Shown piece after piece: positions 1 to 13,326 of a DNA stretch of 64,000 nucleotides (position 1 is the stretch's first letter; every line of letters begins with the position of its first letter). Source of the stretch: Apirhabdus apintestini (lineage in GTDB: Bacteria > Pseudomonadota > Gammaproteobacteria > Enterobacterales > Enterobacteriaceae). A program made the translations under genes and the position numbers. Location of the stretch: positions 2,852,001 through 2,916,000 of the forward strand of contig CP138906.1 of NCBI GenBank assembly GCA_033977085.1, given 5' to 3'. Below the pieces are notes generated by a model. It searched no databases. It saw only the letters and a list, made by a program, of their open reading frames with translations, and was not told where the DNA came from.

Positions 1-1070
1 TTAACGTTGAAAAAAAGCCCTGATATCAAAACTGAAATCAGATATTCACCGTAATAAAGATCACATCACAACGAATGAACGACTGAAAGCGCTGTTGGCA
101 GCATCCCCGAAAGCGCCGGTCAGGTTAAGGCAGATATTCAATGATGCCACACCAGCAGCGATAAAAGATTATCTCAGTGGGCGCTGCCGGTCCATCGGGC
201 TTATGTCTGATGAAGCAGGCACCATTTTTAATGGTTACGCACTGAACGAAGCTGCCTTTCATCAATAAAATGTGGGATGGCGCAACGTTTCCCGTGGAAA
301 GAAAAAGCGAGCCAGATAAATTAATCAAAGATGCAAGAATGACGCTGGGACTGATGATTCAGCCTGATGTGTTTAGAAAAGGGTATCTGGAACGAAAAGG
401 CGATGCCGCTAAAGGGATCGGATTCTTCGCCCGATGTTTGATATGTCAACCGGGTTCAACACAGGGCTACAGGCAAATTACCAGTCCTGTTGTCTCAACT
501 GAGCATCTGCCTGTATTTCATCAACGACTGATAGACATTGTTAACGAGAGCATTGCCAGAAATGAGCGTCAGTGTCTGCGTTTCTCTCCAGAAGCAGAAA
601 AACGCTGGCTCGAATTTTATAACAAAGTCGAGTCGGAAATGGGACTGGTTGGCTTCCTGTCAGATTTTAAGGATTATGCATCTAAAATGGCGGAGAATGT
701 GGCGAGGATCGCCGCACTGCTGCATTACTTCAACGGCGATGAAGGAGATATATCCCTTACTGCTGTGGAAGCCGCAGTAGATATAATCGTCTGGTATGTG
801 GATGAGTATATTAGAATTTTTTCTAAACCCCAGACGTTACTGCTGGTAAGTTCAGAAGCAGACGAACTTTACTCTTGGATAAAAGATTATTGTTACAAGT
901 GTGTGGTGCCGTATATCAGGAAGACAACAATCCTGCAATATGGTCCTAACCGGTTCAGGAACCGGAGTAAAGTGAATGAACTGCTCAGTACACTTTATTC
1001 GAAAAACAAAATACGGGCAGAGAAAAGAGGGAAAACCATTTTCATACATCCTGTCGAGGGATTTATTTAA
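1..1070 (+). pseudogene. yfjI: YfjI-like DUF3987 protein, 5'-truncated by window edge and frameshifted
   Basis: Reading from about base 40, one frame encodes a DUF3987-type segment (NERLKALLAASPKAP..., ...GLMSDEAGTIFNGYALNEAAF) that hits TAA at 266-268. The next frame starts at ATG 270 (MWDGATFPVERKSEP...) and runs without stops to 1070. The two halves join if one base is removed (or two added) near 257-263, so this is one gene with a single lesion. DUF3987 proteins such as YfjI of CP4-57 and relatives in P4-like islands are large and primase/helicase-associated; their exact role is unproven. The next gene is yfjJ-like, as in CP4-57, which supports the identity. The amino end lies outside the window. 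Confidence 0.75.
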
Positions 1071-1293
1071 TGAGTAGAACAAAGACAAAACGAAATATTC
1101 ACTTTGTTAAAGAGTCATTATTGCAACTAATTGCAGAGTAACTTTTAATCGGTCATCTCAGGCTGTGGCTATTGTTTACATGAAATTAATTGTCGGATAG
1201 TTATTATATTGTCATTAACAATATCTGTACATCCCCACACTGACAGCCATATCAGTAATGCGATGACTGAAATCTATCAAGGAATAGATTATC

Positions 1294-1917
1294 ATGAACC
1301 TCTACGATAGCGAATATGGAAGTCATATTAAATCATACAAAGAGAAAATTATCGAAGTTATTAATAAAGCCGTTAAAGAACACGGACGTTCACTGGCAAT
1401 ACGGGTGGATCTGCATGACCCGGTTGTTCTGGATAATGGTGATACCATTTCCTGTATTGCGCATACTGATTCAGGGTCTATATCAAGATTTACCAATTCA
1501 CTGAAAGCCAAACTGGCAGCAGATGAACAGCGCAAGCGTAAAGAAGGTAAACGGGTACACCTGAATACGCTCCGCTATGCGTGGGTGCGGGAATTTACCC
1601 AGAATGGTAAGCGCCATATTCACGTATTTCTGTTTCTGAACAAGGATGCTTACTACCACTTAGGGGATTTCAATCTGGATGAAGATACGCTAAGAACCAT
1701 GATTACCTCGGCATGGTGTAGCGCATTAAACCTGACATCCGAAGAGGGGCAGCACTTGGTGCAGTACCCTGCTAATGGTAAATATACCCTGAACCGTGAT
1801 GATGTTCTGAATGACATTTATCCCGGTGATTTACTAAACCGGATTGATTATCTCACCAAAGTGAAAAGTAAGATCTTCGATGACGGCTATAGGTCGTTTG
1901 GGTGTAGTAATAATTAA
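1294..1917 (+). CDS. yfjJ: YfjJ/YagK family protein (inovirus Gp2-like)
   Basis: An intact 207-aa reading frame. It contains the conserved stretch RYAWVREFTQNGKRHIHVFLF followed by DAYYHLGD, typical of the YagK/YfjJ C-terminal domain related to inovirus Gp2 replication proteins. The H-x-H motif in KRHIHVF resembles the metal-binding HUH motif of rolling-circle initiators, which is an inference. In CP4-57 the yfjI-yfjJ pair is adjacent, as here. A 223-bp gap separates it from yfjI. The start codon follows the sequence AAGGAATAGATTATC, a plausible Shine-Dalgarno site. Function in a chromosomal island is unknown. Confidence 0.8.
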   Translation: MNLYDSEYGSHIKSYKEKIIEVINKAVKEHGRSLAIRVDLHDPVVLDNGDTISCIAHTDSGSISRFTNSLKAKLAADEQRKRKEGKRVHLNTLRYAWVREFTQNGKRHIHVFLFLNKDAYYHLGDFNLDEDTLRTMITSAWCSALNLTSEEGQHLVQYPANGKYTLNRDDVLNDIYPGDLLNRIDYLTKVKSKIFDDGYRSFGCSNN

Positions 1918-2012
1918 CCAGAATTAATCAAAGCCCTTATCTCCCTGATAAGGGCTGGCTAGTATCAATAGGAACAATAAAAATAATGTTTATAGCACCG
2001 TCACCGGCTGCT

Positions 2013-3550
2013 TTATCCCTCGCTCAAAGTATCGACAACTTGCTCTAACCATAGTCGGTCATCTTGACACCTTGTGAGATCATCTACTGGAATTACTATT
2101 AGCAAATGGTTAAACTCATGGGAAATACGTAATTTGTTACGCAACCGCCGTTTCTGTTCTTCAACACTTCCATCTACACGCCTCGAAATAAGAATTAATT
2201 TCCGTCCTTTATTCTCAACCAGTTCGCGGAAAAGTCCATTAATATGGCTATCATCTTTATTAAATCCAAAACCTACAACAACAATAGCATTAGATTCAGC
2301 ATAAGCATCAAAAAGACTAACGTATCGTCTTGACATAGTTACTGACGTTAAAGGCTTAAGACCGCTTTGCGTCAGCATGAATGGAACATGGATCTGACTT
2401 TGATCTACGTCATCTGGATTTTCACAAGTGATAACCGCATTTTTGTAAGGATTATAATAGTCATTTATACTTCCGTTCAGGTGAATAATTTGAGGTAACT
2501 CTATATTCATACCACGGAAAACTTCTGCCAGAAGGCTGTTATAATTAGCCGTGCCAATGGCTGAAATTGTTAGGTCACCATCGAATGTAGCTAAATCGTG
2601 GTAATAGCCATGATCGGGAAGTTCTTCGATAGATGGTGCCTGGGCACTAATATAATCGCGTGCAATCTTGAGGAAAATAACCATCCGAGTAAACTTAGCC
2701 CATTCCGTGGATGGTGAAAAGAGATATCGAAAGTGGTCATCTATCAATTTCTGGTAGTCGAGTACTGTAGTGAAGAGATTCTCTAATACTTTTTGGGTTA
2801 TAGCACAGAAAATTGTTAGGGCTGTTGCATCTTCACCAATATTAAAATTTCTATTTTCTTCCAGTAATAGCTCCAAAGCTGTTGAACCAATGCGGTTAAA
2901 CTCCAAACGGAACATACCAGTAATATCATCGAAGATAGGTAAATCATCCGGTGCAGCTTCAAATAATTCTTGGTTTAGGCGTTGTACAAGAGATTGACCA
3001 TGTGCACCGACCAATAATTGTAAAAATGATATGACGTACCTTTTTAAATCATCATTGTTATCTGATTCTCGTACCACGTCCAACATAGCAGAGTAGTATT
3101 CAGACTCGAATAATCTAACATCTCTGGCTAGCAACTCGTTAAGGCGAATATCATGTGTATACAGACGCTCACCAATGACATGTCCTGTTAACTCTGAAAA
3201 TAAATTTTCTAATGTGGCCTTATCAATTCCTAGAGTTAATAGGGCATCATCACACTCTTGATCAAAACGATTTAGACGGCGAATTATTTCTTCACGTTTA
3301 TATTCGATAGATGATTCAATAATACTGGAAAATTCGTTACGCCCAAAAGCATAAATGCTTTTATCAGCATACCCCTGAGGTAGCCAATCATTGGCGTAAG
3401 GTGAGCGTGAATCCACTAATCGCAGTTGTTGGCGGAGCTCAGTTTTATACTGACTTGGATCTTGTCTAAAAAGATCAATGGCAAATTTTCCTCCACTTGG
3501 TAAACCATACCCAATTTCTGCTCCTGCACCAAAAAAAAGCCTAAGTTCAT
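2013..3550 (-). CDS. SIR2-like domain protein, putative anti-phage defence (frameshift in A8/T8 run)
   Basis: From a GTG at 3416 the frame is open for 467 codons. The same frame continues upstream to encode FFGAGAEIGYGLPSGGKFAIDLF, a SIR2-type nucleotide-binding entry motif (GAGAE..., the usual GAGxS). It lacks a start there. An ATG at 3550, preceded by AGG eight bases upstream, reads MNLGFF and would join this frame if the T8 run (plus-strand A8 at 3531-3538) had nine bases. Restored length is about 512 aa. The carboxy end has IIHLNGSIND (the SIR2 H-x-x-G element) and SNAIVVVGFGFNKDDSHINGLF. Between them lies a helical insert of roughly 250 residues. SIR2-like domains in phage defence degrade NAD+. 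It lies on the same strand as the type III R-M genes (downstream of them), so a defence role is inferred, not shown. Confidence 0.75.
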
Positions 3551-3667
3551 AGTCATTACCTACTTATTTAAGTTAACTAGTGGAACCGCTTATCAGTATA
3601 TAAAAATATTCCTTATAACTCTGGCCTTTCTATTTATAAAAAGGCCATATTCTTAATTTTCTATAGG

Positions 3668-6239
3668 CTACAGATAGTCATCAGCAAGTCCGCTACTGAA
3701 TAACGTCTCTGCATTTTCAGCGATAGCAACAGCATCCTGCACATCCTGTCGTTTCAAATCTAATACCCGTAATTTGCCTTTCACTTCGGCGACGGATTCG
3801 ATTCGTCTGTAAGCATCAGGATGATGTTCGGCATATAACACCAGTCCTTTCAGTTTGGGCAAAGCATCAGCTAGATGCAGGCCATGTGGATCTACTAAGT
3901 CCACAACCATTTTGCCATCTTGATTGGCAAAAAATAGGAAGTCAGGACGAACAATTTTGTATTGTTCGGCTTCAACATAGGCGATTCCCAGTGATGACTG
4001 CCCTGTATACTGTGGGTTACGATACCAGAAGGCAAATCCTTCCAGTTTGCTTTCAGTCTCAAAAACCTTGGTTTCCCATTGGTTTAACTGAGCCGGATAG
4101 TTCCCGCTTGCGTCACACAACAAATGGTGTTTCCAGACCTGAAGGTCAGTTTCCTTCTCATCTTCACGCACCTTGGTCATTTCAAACTTGTTCTCCGGCC
4201 TGATCAGATCCATATCCTGCGGTTCGGTACTCATTTCGACGATTTGACGATAGGCCTCTTTACGCTCATCTTTCAAAGACTTGATTTGCGCTGTGTACTT
4301 GGTCAGCCACTCCTTCGCCAGTTTATCGGCCTCGCAATCGAAGTAATCCTGTACCTCCATCACCAGCCCCATGCCAGCAACGGTCACACGAGCTTCCATG
4401 ATTGCTTCCAGATACTCCTCTGCATCCTTTTCTCGATCAGCGACTTTATCGGCCAGATATTCGACATAGGTTCGTGAAACATCCGGGGTAAAGATTCGGG
4501 CTGCGCGTCGGTAGGCGTCATCAATTACAGCTACGTCCGCCTCCTCCCAGAATTCATTGAAGGTCATTGCTTTATTCTTCAGGCTGGCAACCACCGCCTT
4601 GCCATCTACGACGAGCACTGCATTGCGCTTGTTTTTGATTTTCTCAGCATTTTCTGTCTGGAAGTTGTCCAAGACAGCGTGCAAAGCAGTATGGGCTTTC
4701 CTGACTGCCCGATTAAGAATGCCATCATCAACCAGTTCCTGTGCCAACGCGGTCAGACGTCTGGCTGGTCTGGCTCCTTTCTGTGGTCGGGTTTGCGAAG
4801 GTAATGCTTCAAATGCTTCCCATACGGCAGCTGACGCCTCCGGGTTGGGCTTCATTTCCACAGGGTTAACCAGAATGCGTCCGCTCGGAGGAGATGTATC
4901 ATCGCCCTTAAACAAGGTATTAACGACATCTCGCACGGTATTGGTATTAAACTTGGGCAACAGGCATTCTACTGAGTTTAAGCGTTCATTACCCGGAATA
5001 CGTCTTGCCAGTGGAGTACGCACCATACGCCCCAGTAATTGCGTAATATGTGTCTTATCGCTGGCAGCGCGGAAGGAAACCATCACTTCGGCACGCGGGC
5101 AATCCCAGCCAGTGCTGATGGCATCTTTAGCAATCAGTACACGCACCCAAGTTGATTCCTGTACCCGCTGCGGTTCAATATAAGGTACTTGGTGTTGGCC
5201 GAAACGTTGCGTAGTGTGTTCACCGAAGACATGAGCAACATTGTCAATGGACAATTCAGGATAACGGGAGAATAACGTATCCAGCCAGCGGCCGACCTCG
5301 TTCGGATCTGGCATATTGGGAACCTGGAATACCATCAGAGGCACTACTTCGCGAACGGTTTCCTGATGTCTTGCGTACTCTGCCCAAGCATCGGTCGCTT
5401 CCCTGAGTTTGTCGGCAGCACGGCGTACCCAAACGGTATCGAAGTCACCAGCTTCATCCGGTACACCCAGGATGATATCGTCCTTGATAAGTCCCGATTC
5501 CTGCACTTTAGCGGAGTCAACAACCACATTCGGAAGTTTGACATGATGACCAGCATTCACAATGGCTTTGTCGAAACGTTCAACTGTGGCGGAGATACCC
5601 CATACTACTGGAATACCCTTTACCCCAGCCGAACCATTGATGAGCCGTTGCACAATAGTACTTTTAGCTGCTTCGATGGAAGTCGTTGATGAACCCATCC
5701 CCTGTGCGCTTCATCCAGTACCAAATAGAGTGTCAGATCTGGGTCTTCGATGGTGTTCTGGATAGTATCCCACAGCGTATAGGCCTGTGCATCAGGGGCT
5801 GCTTCGAAAAGTCCGCCTTTATCATCGAACCCGCGCACCAGCAGGCTTTTTTGCCAAACTTCTGCGTGTTAAGGAAATAGATTTTTCCAGCCTGAAATTT
5901 GCGCCGACTGAAAGGATGTTCAACTACCACCATATCGTTGTAATTTATACGGTCACTGGCCTCCATCAAGCGAAAACGGGTTTGCTCGTTCAGTGCAGGA
6001 TCGTCACTGAACCAGATCACTACCGCGCCGGGATCGGCATCGAAATTAAATTCGTCGTCACCATGAAATAATGCTTCAAACGTAGCGGCAGCCATTACGG
6101 TCTTACCCGCACCAGTCACAGCCGTTAAAGAGAAGGCGCTTTTGTCGCTCTCGTTGTGCCAATAACGGCGAGCCTTCCTGAGATTTGCCAGCGCATCATG
6201 CACTGCATCGCGCTGATAGTCCTTGAGGGTAAATTTCAT
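3668..6239 (-). CDS. Type III restriction enzyme, Res subunit (two one-base frameshifts)
   Basis: Three overlapping frames together encode one 857-aa Res protein. The start ATG at 6239 overlaps the mod stop (ATGA). Near residue 40 is the Walker A sequence AVTGAGKTVMAAA. The DEAH box LVLDEAHRG comes in the second frame, then SF2 helicase motifs including TGWDCPRAEVMVSFR and QLLGRMVRTPLARRIPG. The carboxy end has a PD-(D/E)xK-like nuclease motif, RPDFLFF...MVVDLVDPHG. Frame changes sit at T6 (5847-5852) and C4 (about 5696-5699). One extra base at each gives a continuous protein (KFGKKSLLVRGFDDK, EAHRGMGSSTTSIEA). Res translocates on DNA with ATP and cleaves when two head-to-head sites meet. If the frameshifts are real, restriction is off. 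Confidence 0.9.
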
Positions 6240-8391
6240 TCTGTCCATTCCCCATTGGTGAAGCTGAAATTGGTCAGGTACGACTCGTATAACCGAACTG
6301 GCTCAACGTCTTTTGGTAGACGTTTTGTTACAGACTGGAAGTGACGGTCATCATCAGTAACGATGAAAGCCACGCACACGTCACTGGAGGTATTGATGAC
6401 TTCAATGAAAGGTGTTGCTTGGTCCACAGCTAGCAGTAGACCGTACGCATCTGTCACCTCCCATCCTTCAGAAGGTATTTTTTCAATACGTTTACCGCGC
6501 GCACCTGCGCGTAGCCATAACAACGGCGCAATGCGAACAAAGGCTAGGTTGTGGCTAACCGATTTCTCAGCTTCGTAGGTCAAAGTGAAAAACTCGGCAT
6601 TTTCCTCAAAGCCTTCAGACATTGGGAACTCGTCTGTAAACCTATAATTGCCCTTAATAGGTTGTCCATTTGGCGTTTTGCCTGAGATAGCGGCTTGTAC
6701 ACGTGGTTTGGTTATATAATCGCAGATCCCCCACTTCTCCCAATCAGGATCTCCGGGTCTTAAGCCCTGTTCACGCAATTTTTTCTGTTCGTCGGCAGCG
6801 ACTTCGTTGTTAGTGACGGAGATGCATTGGCGGCGACCACCATCCTGTTTGTTCAGGCGCATAACTGCATGAGCAGTTGTTCCTGACCCGCTGAAAAAAT
6901 CTAATACAACAGCTTCCGGTTTATGTGCAACGACAAATCGCAAGGCATCTTCAACGGCATATAACGATTTTGGAAATGGAAATCGACGATTAGGAATCAA
7001 TGCTGAAACCATATTCGTACCACCGGTTTCGGCATTATGAGACTTCATGTTCCATACTCGTTTAGGTGATGTCCCTGTATTCGCACCTACCGAAACGTGT
7101 CCAATCACTGAGCCATTGTCTGCCCTACCAGTAACAGTTATTTCTCCAGACTTGATCTTTGCGATCACGCCAGTTTGAAGGTATTTAACCGAACCAGTTT
7201 TTTTGCTGGCTTCCAGTTGTCCACACGTACATAACCGTCTGCCCAATTTCGCCTCAACACATCCGGCGTCAATCCCCAAAGCATCTCGGTTCCATCTGGC
7301 TTCAATGGCCATAGTGCAACTGTACCTTCTGGGGTTGGAACCAAATTGCGGTCAACATCAAGAGTGATTGCGTCACCAATAGAATGTATATGTCCGTTAG
7401 TAACATTCACAAATATTGGATAGAACTGGTTGGGACGAGCGGCACGAATGCTAGTTGGCTCGCGTCGACGCAATAACAGCCACTCAATAGGCGCAAACTC
7501 TTGAGCTGCCCCGCGAGTGTCTTCATTGCTGCCACTAGGCAACATGTTGCTATTCCACCACTTAACTGTAGCTGCCCCAAAGAAAACGAAGTAAATATGC
7601 TCTTCGACACGCGAAAATCGTCCAGGTCTAACAGCACCTTTTGCACTAATGACGCTGGTGACCATTGAGACATTTCCCTCTGGGAAAATTTGCTCCAGCA
7701 GTAATCCCAGCCGTAGATATTCCTTCTCGTCAATGCTTACGATCAGCACTGAATCCGCCGGATTCAACAAGTCCTTAGCTACTAGCAAGCGACGTTCCAT
7801 CATTGCCAGCCATTTGCTGTGTCGATAGATATCGTCACCTTCTACGTAATCGTTATTGTATTTCCAGTCTTTGGCCCCAGTGTTATAAGGCGGGTCAATA
7901 TAGATTGCGTCCACCTTACCCCTATGTGTATAGGTCAATGCTTTCAACACATGGTAGTTCTCACCATTGATGACTGAATGGTAAGGTTTGTCACCACCAC
8001 GTTCTACTTTTCCCGTACTGACCAGCCCCGGCCAGATTGTGTCACGAAATTCAGCGATAACCACAAGATCACTCATTGCTACTGTCTGAGTCTCGACATC
8101 AACCGCGCCCAGCGACTCCAGATCAGCGACCTTTTTCGCCTTGTGAATGGTTTTAACCTGCCATAACCGTTGATCACCTTTCTTGGTGGACCCACGCTCT
8201 GGCTGAACACGAACCTTGTCTCCCTTGCGAATAGGCCGCAATGGTAACTCAACAACTTCAGGGCTATGTCGTTCGAAATTTAGACCAAAGGGAAGTCGTG
8301 ATGACAGGATCTTGATTTCTCGATCCAAGTCAGCGCCCAACTGTGGGTCTTTGGCCTTCGCTTTAGCTATTAAATCAGTCAGCCTAGACAT
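6236..8391 (-). CDS. Type III DNA methyltransferase, Mod subunit (one-base frameshift)
   Basis: Two frames overlap at 7165-7312 and join if the T7 run at 7198-7204 has eight bases (KPAKKTGSVKYLQTG...). The restored protein is 718 aa. Motif IV, IYIDPPYNTGAKDWKYNND, comes before the AdoMet motif VLDFFSGSGTTAHAV, the beta-class order usual for type III Mod. Mod recognises the asymmetric site and methylates adenine on one strand; it is also needed for cleavage by Res. I chose ATG 8391 (MSRLTDLIAKAKAKDP) because AGGA lies just upstream; an in-frame start further up at 8472 adds 27 residues with no clear ribosome site. The stop overlaps the res start, indicating co-translation. The central target-recognition region gives no clue to the site recognised. 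Confidence 0.9.
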
Positions 8392-8660
8392 ATATTCCTT
8401 TTTTCTTATCAATTCTGAGCATTGTAGGTTCAAGCGTTCGGCTATCAGGGATAGCCTAGTACGTTGATTCACAGAAAGAACCAGAACGCTGAAAAATTGG
8501 CGGTAATATTAACACTAATCAACGACTTCATCGATCCTTAAACCGAGAGATGTAGGTTATTCCCAGCATGCCTTTAGCCCAGTTTCTACTATCTAAGTGG
8601 CACCAGATAATCCAAATATTTTCAGGCATATATCATTTCTCTGAACACAACCATCCATAT

Positions 8661-8680
8661 GGCGAACCTGTAGGTTCGCC
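8661..8680 (+). terminator. Hairpin, possible terminator
   Basis: GGCGAACC at 8661-8668 pairs with GGTTCGCC at 8673-8680 across a four-base loop. It is followed by GTTGTTATTTTATTT, a poor but T-rich tail. It lies between the divergent mod gene and the small gene at 8712, about 30 bases before the latter's start, so it could also act in the 5' leader of that gene. Confidence 0.35.
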
Positions 8681-8711
8681 GTTGTTATTTTATTTTCTGT
8701 CTGGAAAAATC

Positions 8712-8873
8712 ATGAGTAAACAAGAGGATATCAATACCATCAACAAGGCGATGGGCGCACTGCCTACACGACTGTCTGATACCCGCGCCATGCGTGGTAT
8801 CGACGGAGATGTGAAGCTCAACCGGGCTCTCTGTGTGATGGCGGAAGCAATGCTGAGTGGGTTTCAGTCCTGA
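8712..8873 (+). CDS. Hypothetical 53-aa protein of CP4-57-like islands
   Basis: A short frame, MSKQEDINTINKAMGAL...RGIDGDVKLNRALCVMAEAMLSGFQS. It is mostly polar and predicted helical, with no signal peptide, membrane segment or metal-binding motif. It sits upstream of the YfjR-like regulator on the same strand, in an island position where small conserved hypotheticals are common. I do not recognise a function. The ribosome site is weak, so coding is likely but not certain. Confidence 0.5.
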   Translation: MSKQEDINTINKAMGALPTRLSDTRAMRGIDGDVKLNRALCVMAEAMLSGFQS

Positions 8874-9080
8874 GCTTGTTATCAGCATGTTAGGAAAGGA
8901 CACTCCCTGTCCGTTTTACCTCCATTGGATTGCGTGTTTTATCACCGCATTTCACGGTGTGCCGCGTCGGGACTGCCTCCGGTGGCAGATAAAAAATAGT
9001 TCATTCCATGTCCACACCCTGTCCGCCCCCTCTTTAGAATCATTTCATATTCAGTCAGTTAATTATTTCGGAGATTTAAG

Positions 9081-9788
9081 ATGACACAGGCAGAGCGCCG
9101 TCATGACCGGCTGGCTGTCAGGCTGTCACTGATAATCAGCCGCCTAGTTGCCGGTGAAACACTGAACATGGCGCGGCTGGCTGCAGAGTTTGGTGTGTCA
9201 GTCCGTACCCTGCGACGGGATTTTCGCGAACGGCTGATGTATCTGGACCTAGAGTATCGACGGGGGCAATGCCGCCTGCGCAGTACCGGTGGTGGCGTAC
9301 AGGGCGAGCTGGATGCGCTGACCTTTGCTCACCGGGCAGGACTGGCCGATATTTTTCCGGGGCTGGACCGGCGTCTGGCGGGCATGCTGCTCACTACAGG
9401 AGGGATGCCGTGTCTGGTATGGCAGCCGCCACAGTCTGTGTCACCGGTCAGCACACTGGTATTTTACCGTCTCGTCAGTGCCATTACTGCCTGCCAGCGG
9501 GTACTGCTGCTGGTCGAGGGAGAGCGCTGTGACGGGCTGGCCCCGTACCGCCTGATATCAGTCGACGGCTGCTGGTACCTCACCGGTGAACTTAACGGGC
9601 ATATCACTGTGCACCCTCTGGCAACCATCCATGCGGTGACAGTCCTGAACACCACTTTTACCCCGCGAAAACGTCTCAGCCAGTTAACCACACAGGCGGG
9701 CTTTATCCGGGCCCTTCCGCACTTCAACTGTATTCGAGAAGTCCTGTCTCCCGGATCCTCTGACGAGGGGCCGAATTACCTCTGTTAA
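9081..9788 (+). CDS. yfjR: YfjR-like transcriptional regulator (HTH plus WYL-type domain)
   Basis: A 235-aa protein. Residues 15-50 (LIISRLVAGETLNMARLAAEFGV, SVRTLRRDF) form a DeoR-type helix-turn-helix. The carboxy half (LAPYRLISVDGCWYLTGEL) matches the WYL-type sensor module. YfjR-like regulators are a hallmark of CP4-57 and CP4-44 type islands and probably control element genes; the ligand is unknown. The gene directly precedes a GYF-domain gene (12-bp gap) and probably heads the operon continuing to it. No frameshift is seen here. Confidence 0.8.
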   Translation: MTQAERRHDRLAVRLSLIISRLVAGETLNMARLAAEFGVSVRTLRRDFRERLMYLDLEYRRGQCRLRSTGGGVQGELDALTFAHRAGLADIFPGLDRRLAGMLLTTGGMPCLVWQPPQSVSPVSTLVFYRLVSAITACQRVLLLVEGERCDGLAPYRLISVDGCWYLTGELNGHITVHPLATIHAVTVLNTTFTPRKRLSQLTTQAGFIRALPHFNCIREVLSPGSSDEGPNYLC

Positions 9789-9909
9789 CAAGGAAAAACA
9801 ATGACCTGGCATTACGAGAAAAATGGTATCCGTCACGACAATGTCAACAACGGGTAAAAAGTGATCCACTTACCGTCACCACCAACGGTCTAATATTGAT
9901 CCACCTTGC

Positions 9910-11737
<1,828 letters not shown>

Positions 11738-12335
11738 TAACCCTGGATCAGTTTTCAACCGCTGGGGTGGATCAGTTTTGCACCGTTGGTAACACGACAA
11801 TGTGACCGAAGATGAAATTACCGGCCTGATTATGCGCGGTGAACTGACTGCATCCACTTTGGTATGGCGACAGGGTATGACGGAGTGGCAGCCAATCTCC
11901 GCAACCCCGCTGGCTTCGGCGCTGCTCCACAGCACAACACCACCGGCATTGCCAGGAAACCGCATTCCGGGCGGAGTGGTATGGACGCTGGCATTTGCTC
12001 CCTTCATTGGTTATGCGCTTGAGCTGTGGACGGCTGGGCTGAACGGAATGTCTTTTGACGAGGCATATGAGGCTGTCTCGGGCGGGGAGTACTGGTTTAT
12101 CACGCTGCTGCTCAATATCGCTCTGGGGTATCTCGATGAACGACGTCTGCGTAAGGCCGGAGTGGATACCACCACGTTCGGCAAACTGGCCTGGCTGGTG
12201 CCGTTCTATCTGTGGCGACGAGCGAAAGCCCTCGGGCAGAAACCAGGTTACTTCTGGGTATGGTTGGTGATGTTAATTCTGACTGTGATGGCTTGAACCA
12301 TCACCTGCGGATATCTCCTCTTGAGGAATAACATA

Positions 12336-12774
12336 ATGAAAACAATGCTTAAGATAATGAGCATTACAGGCAGCCTGCTGCTCTGTGCAGGAAGCTCAGG
12401 CTCAGCCTTATAACCGGACGCTCCCTGCAGCCGTCAGTGACAACAACGGGAAAATTTTCTGGTGTGATGCGCATCGCCAAGTTACCGGGAAATGCGAAGC
12501 CATGTCTGTTGATCGTCTGGGCGGGATGGTCACAGTGCGTTCAGTACCTTTTAAAGGCTGCGAAGGCGGCCTGTGGGGCTGGATAACCATCATGCACAAC
12601 GGTGTGTCGAAGGGATTCACTATTACTCCGGACAAGAAATTTGGGCTTACCGTAAAAGACCTGTGCCGTCCGGGCACGGTAGTGACCTTTAAGCCCAACC
12701 AGAAGAAGCCGGAATATGACGACCTAGTGGCGTTGTACAAGGGCAAAGAGCTGTTTCGCTACCGGCGTTTCTGA
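12336..12774 (+). CDS. Small secreted cysteine-containing protein, YfjT-like (frameshift)
   Basis: ATG 12336 has a good ribosome site (TTGAGGAATAAC). It encodes the signal peptide MKTMLKIMSITGSLLLCAGS and then stops at 12410. The frame one base over continues QAQPYNRTLPAAVSDNNGKI through FWCDAHRQVTGKCEAMSV to 12774. Dropping one T near 12393 gives a continuous exported protein of about 145 aa with four mature cysteines (WCD, GKC, GCE, LCR), likely disulfide-bonded in the periplasm. Position in the island and signal peptide recall YfjT of CP4-57. No function is known. Confidence 0.6.
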
Positions 12775-12840
12775 TAACACCCGATATCAATTTCTCTCAT
12801 TTTGCCCGACAGCGGGCTGGATTAATTCAGGAAGAAAACC

Positions 12841-13250
12841 ATGCTGAAAATGATGACATCTGCTGTACCCGCCCTCATTCTGTCACTTACTGCATTCAGT
12901 GCCGGTGCAGCTCAACTTCCGGCAAGCCTGATGGATAAAGACAATCCCGGACAGGAGTACTGGTGCCGGGAAACGACATCAACACCTCCATGTGTTCACT
13001 GACCGGTGTCAGCGACGACCATAAATTTGCTCTGATTCAGGATTTGCCCGGTCCAGCCTGCGAAGATTTAAGTTTCGGGATTATTGACCTGGTATTTAAC
13101 ACAGGACTTAACATCCCTTATGACGGTGGTGACTGCAAGGGAGATGTAAAGGCTGGGTTTGTTCGTGGCACAAAAGATAATGCCCTGTATGTGAAGATTG
13201 TCCGGGGCAGCAAAACTTTGCGCCTATATAAGGTGCAGACGGGTTTCTGA
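12841..13250 (+). CDS. Second small secreted cysteine-containing protein (frameshift)
   Basis: ATG 12841 follows AGGAAG by six bases. The signal peptide is [20 protein letters not shown] followed by AGA. The first frame stops near 12991; the adjacent frame carries [20 protein letters not shown] and onward to [10 protein letters not shown] at 13250. One extra C at 12965-12966 (TGCCGG to TGCCCGG) joins them as [14 protein letters not shown]. The result is about 136 aa with four cysteines (WC, MC, AC, DC). It has the same architecture and ending as the preceding gene (R-YRRF versus R-LYKVQTGF), so the two may be distant paralogues made as a pair. Function unknown. Confidence 0.6.
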
Positions 13251-13326
13251 TAATCACCCCACACCTGCATACTCCCATAGCCCTTGGCGCATCTGCGTCA
13301 GGGGCTTTTGCTTTAAGGTACACAGA

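Noticed and set aside
4557..5183. 208-codon plus-strand frame inside res
   Set aside because: Shadow of the res gene, whose helicase motifs are unambiguous on the minus strand.
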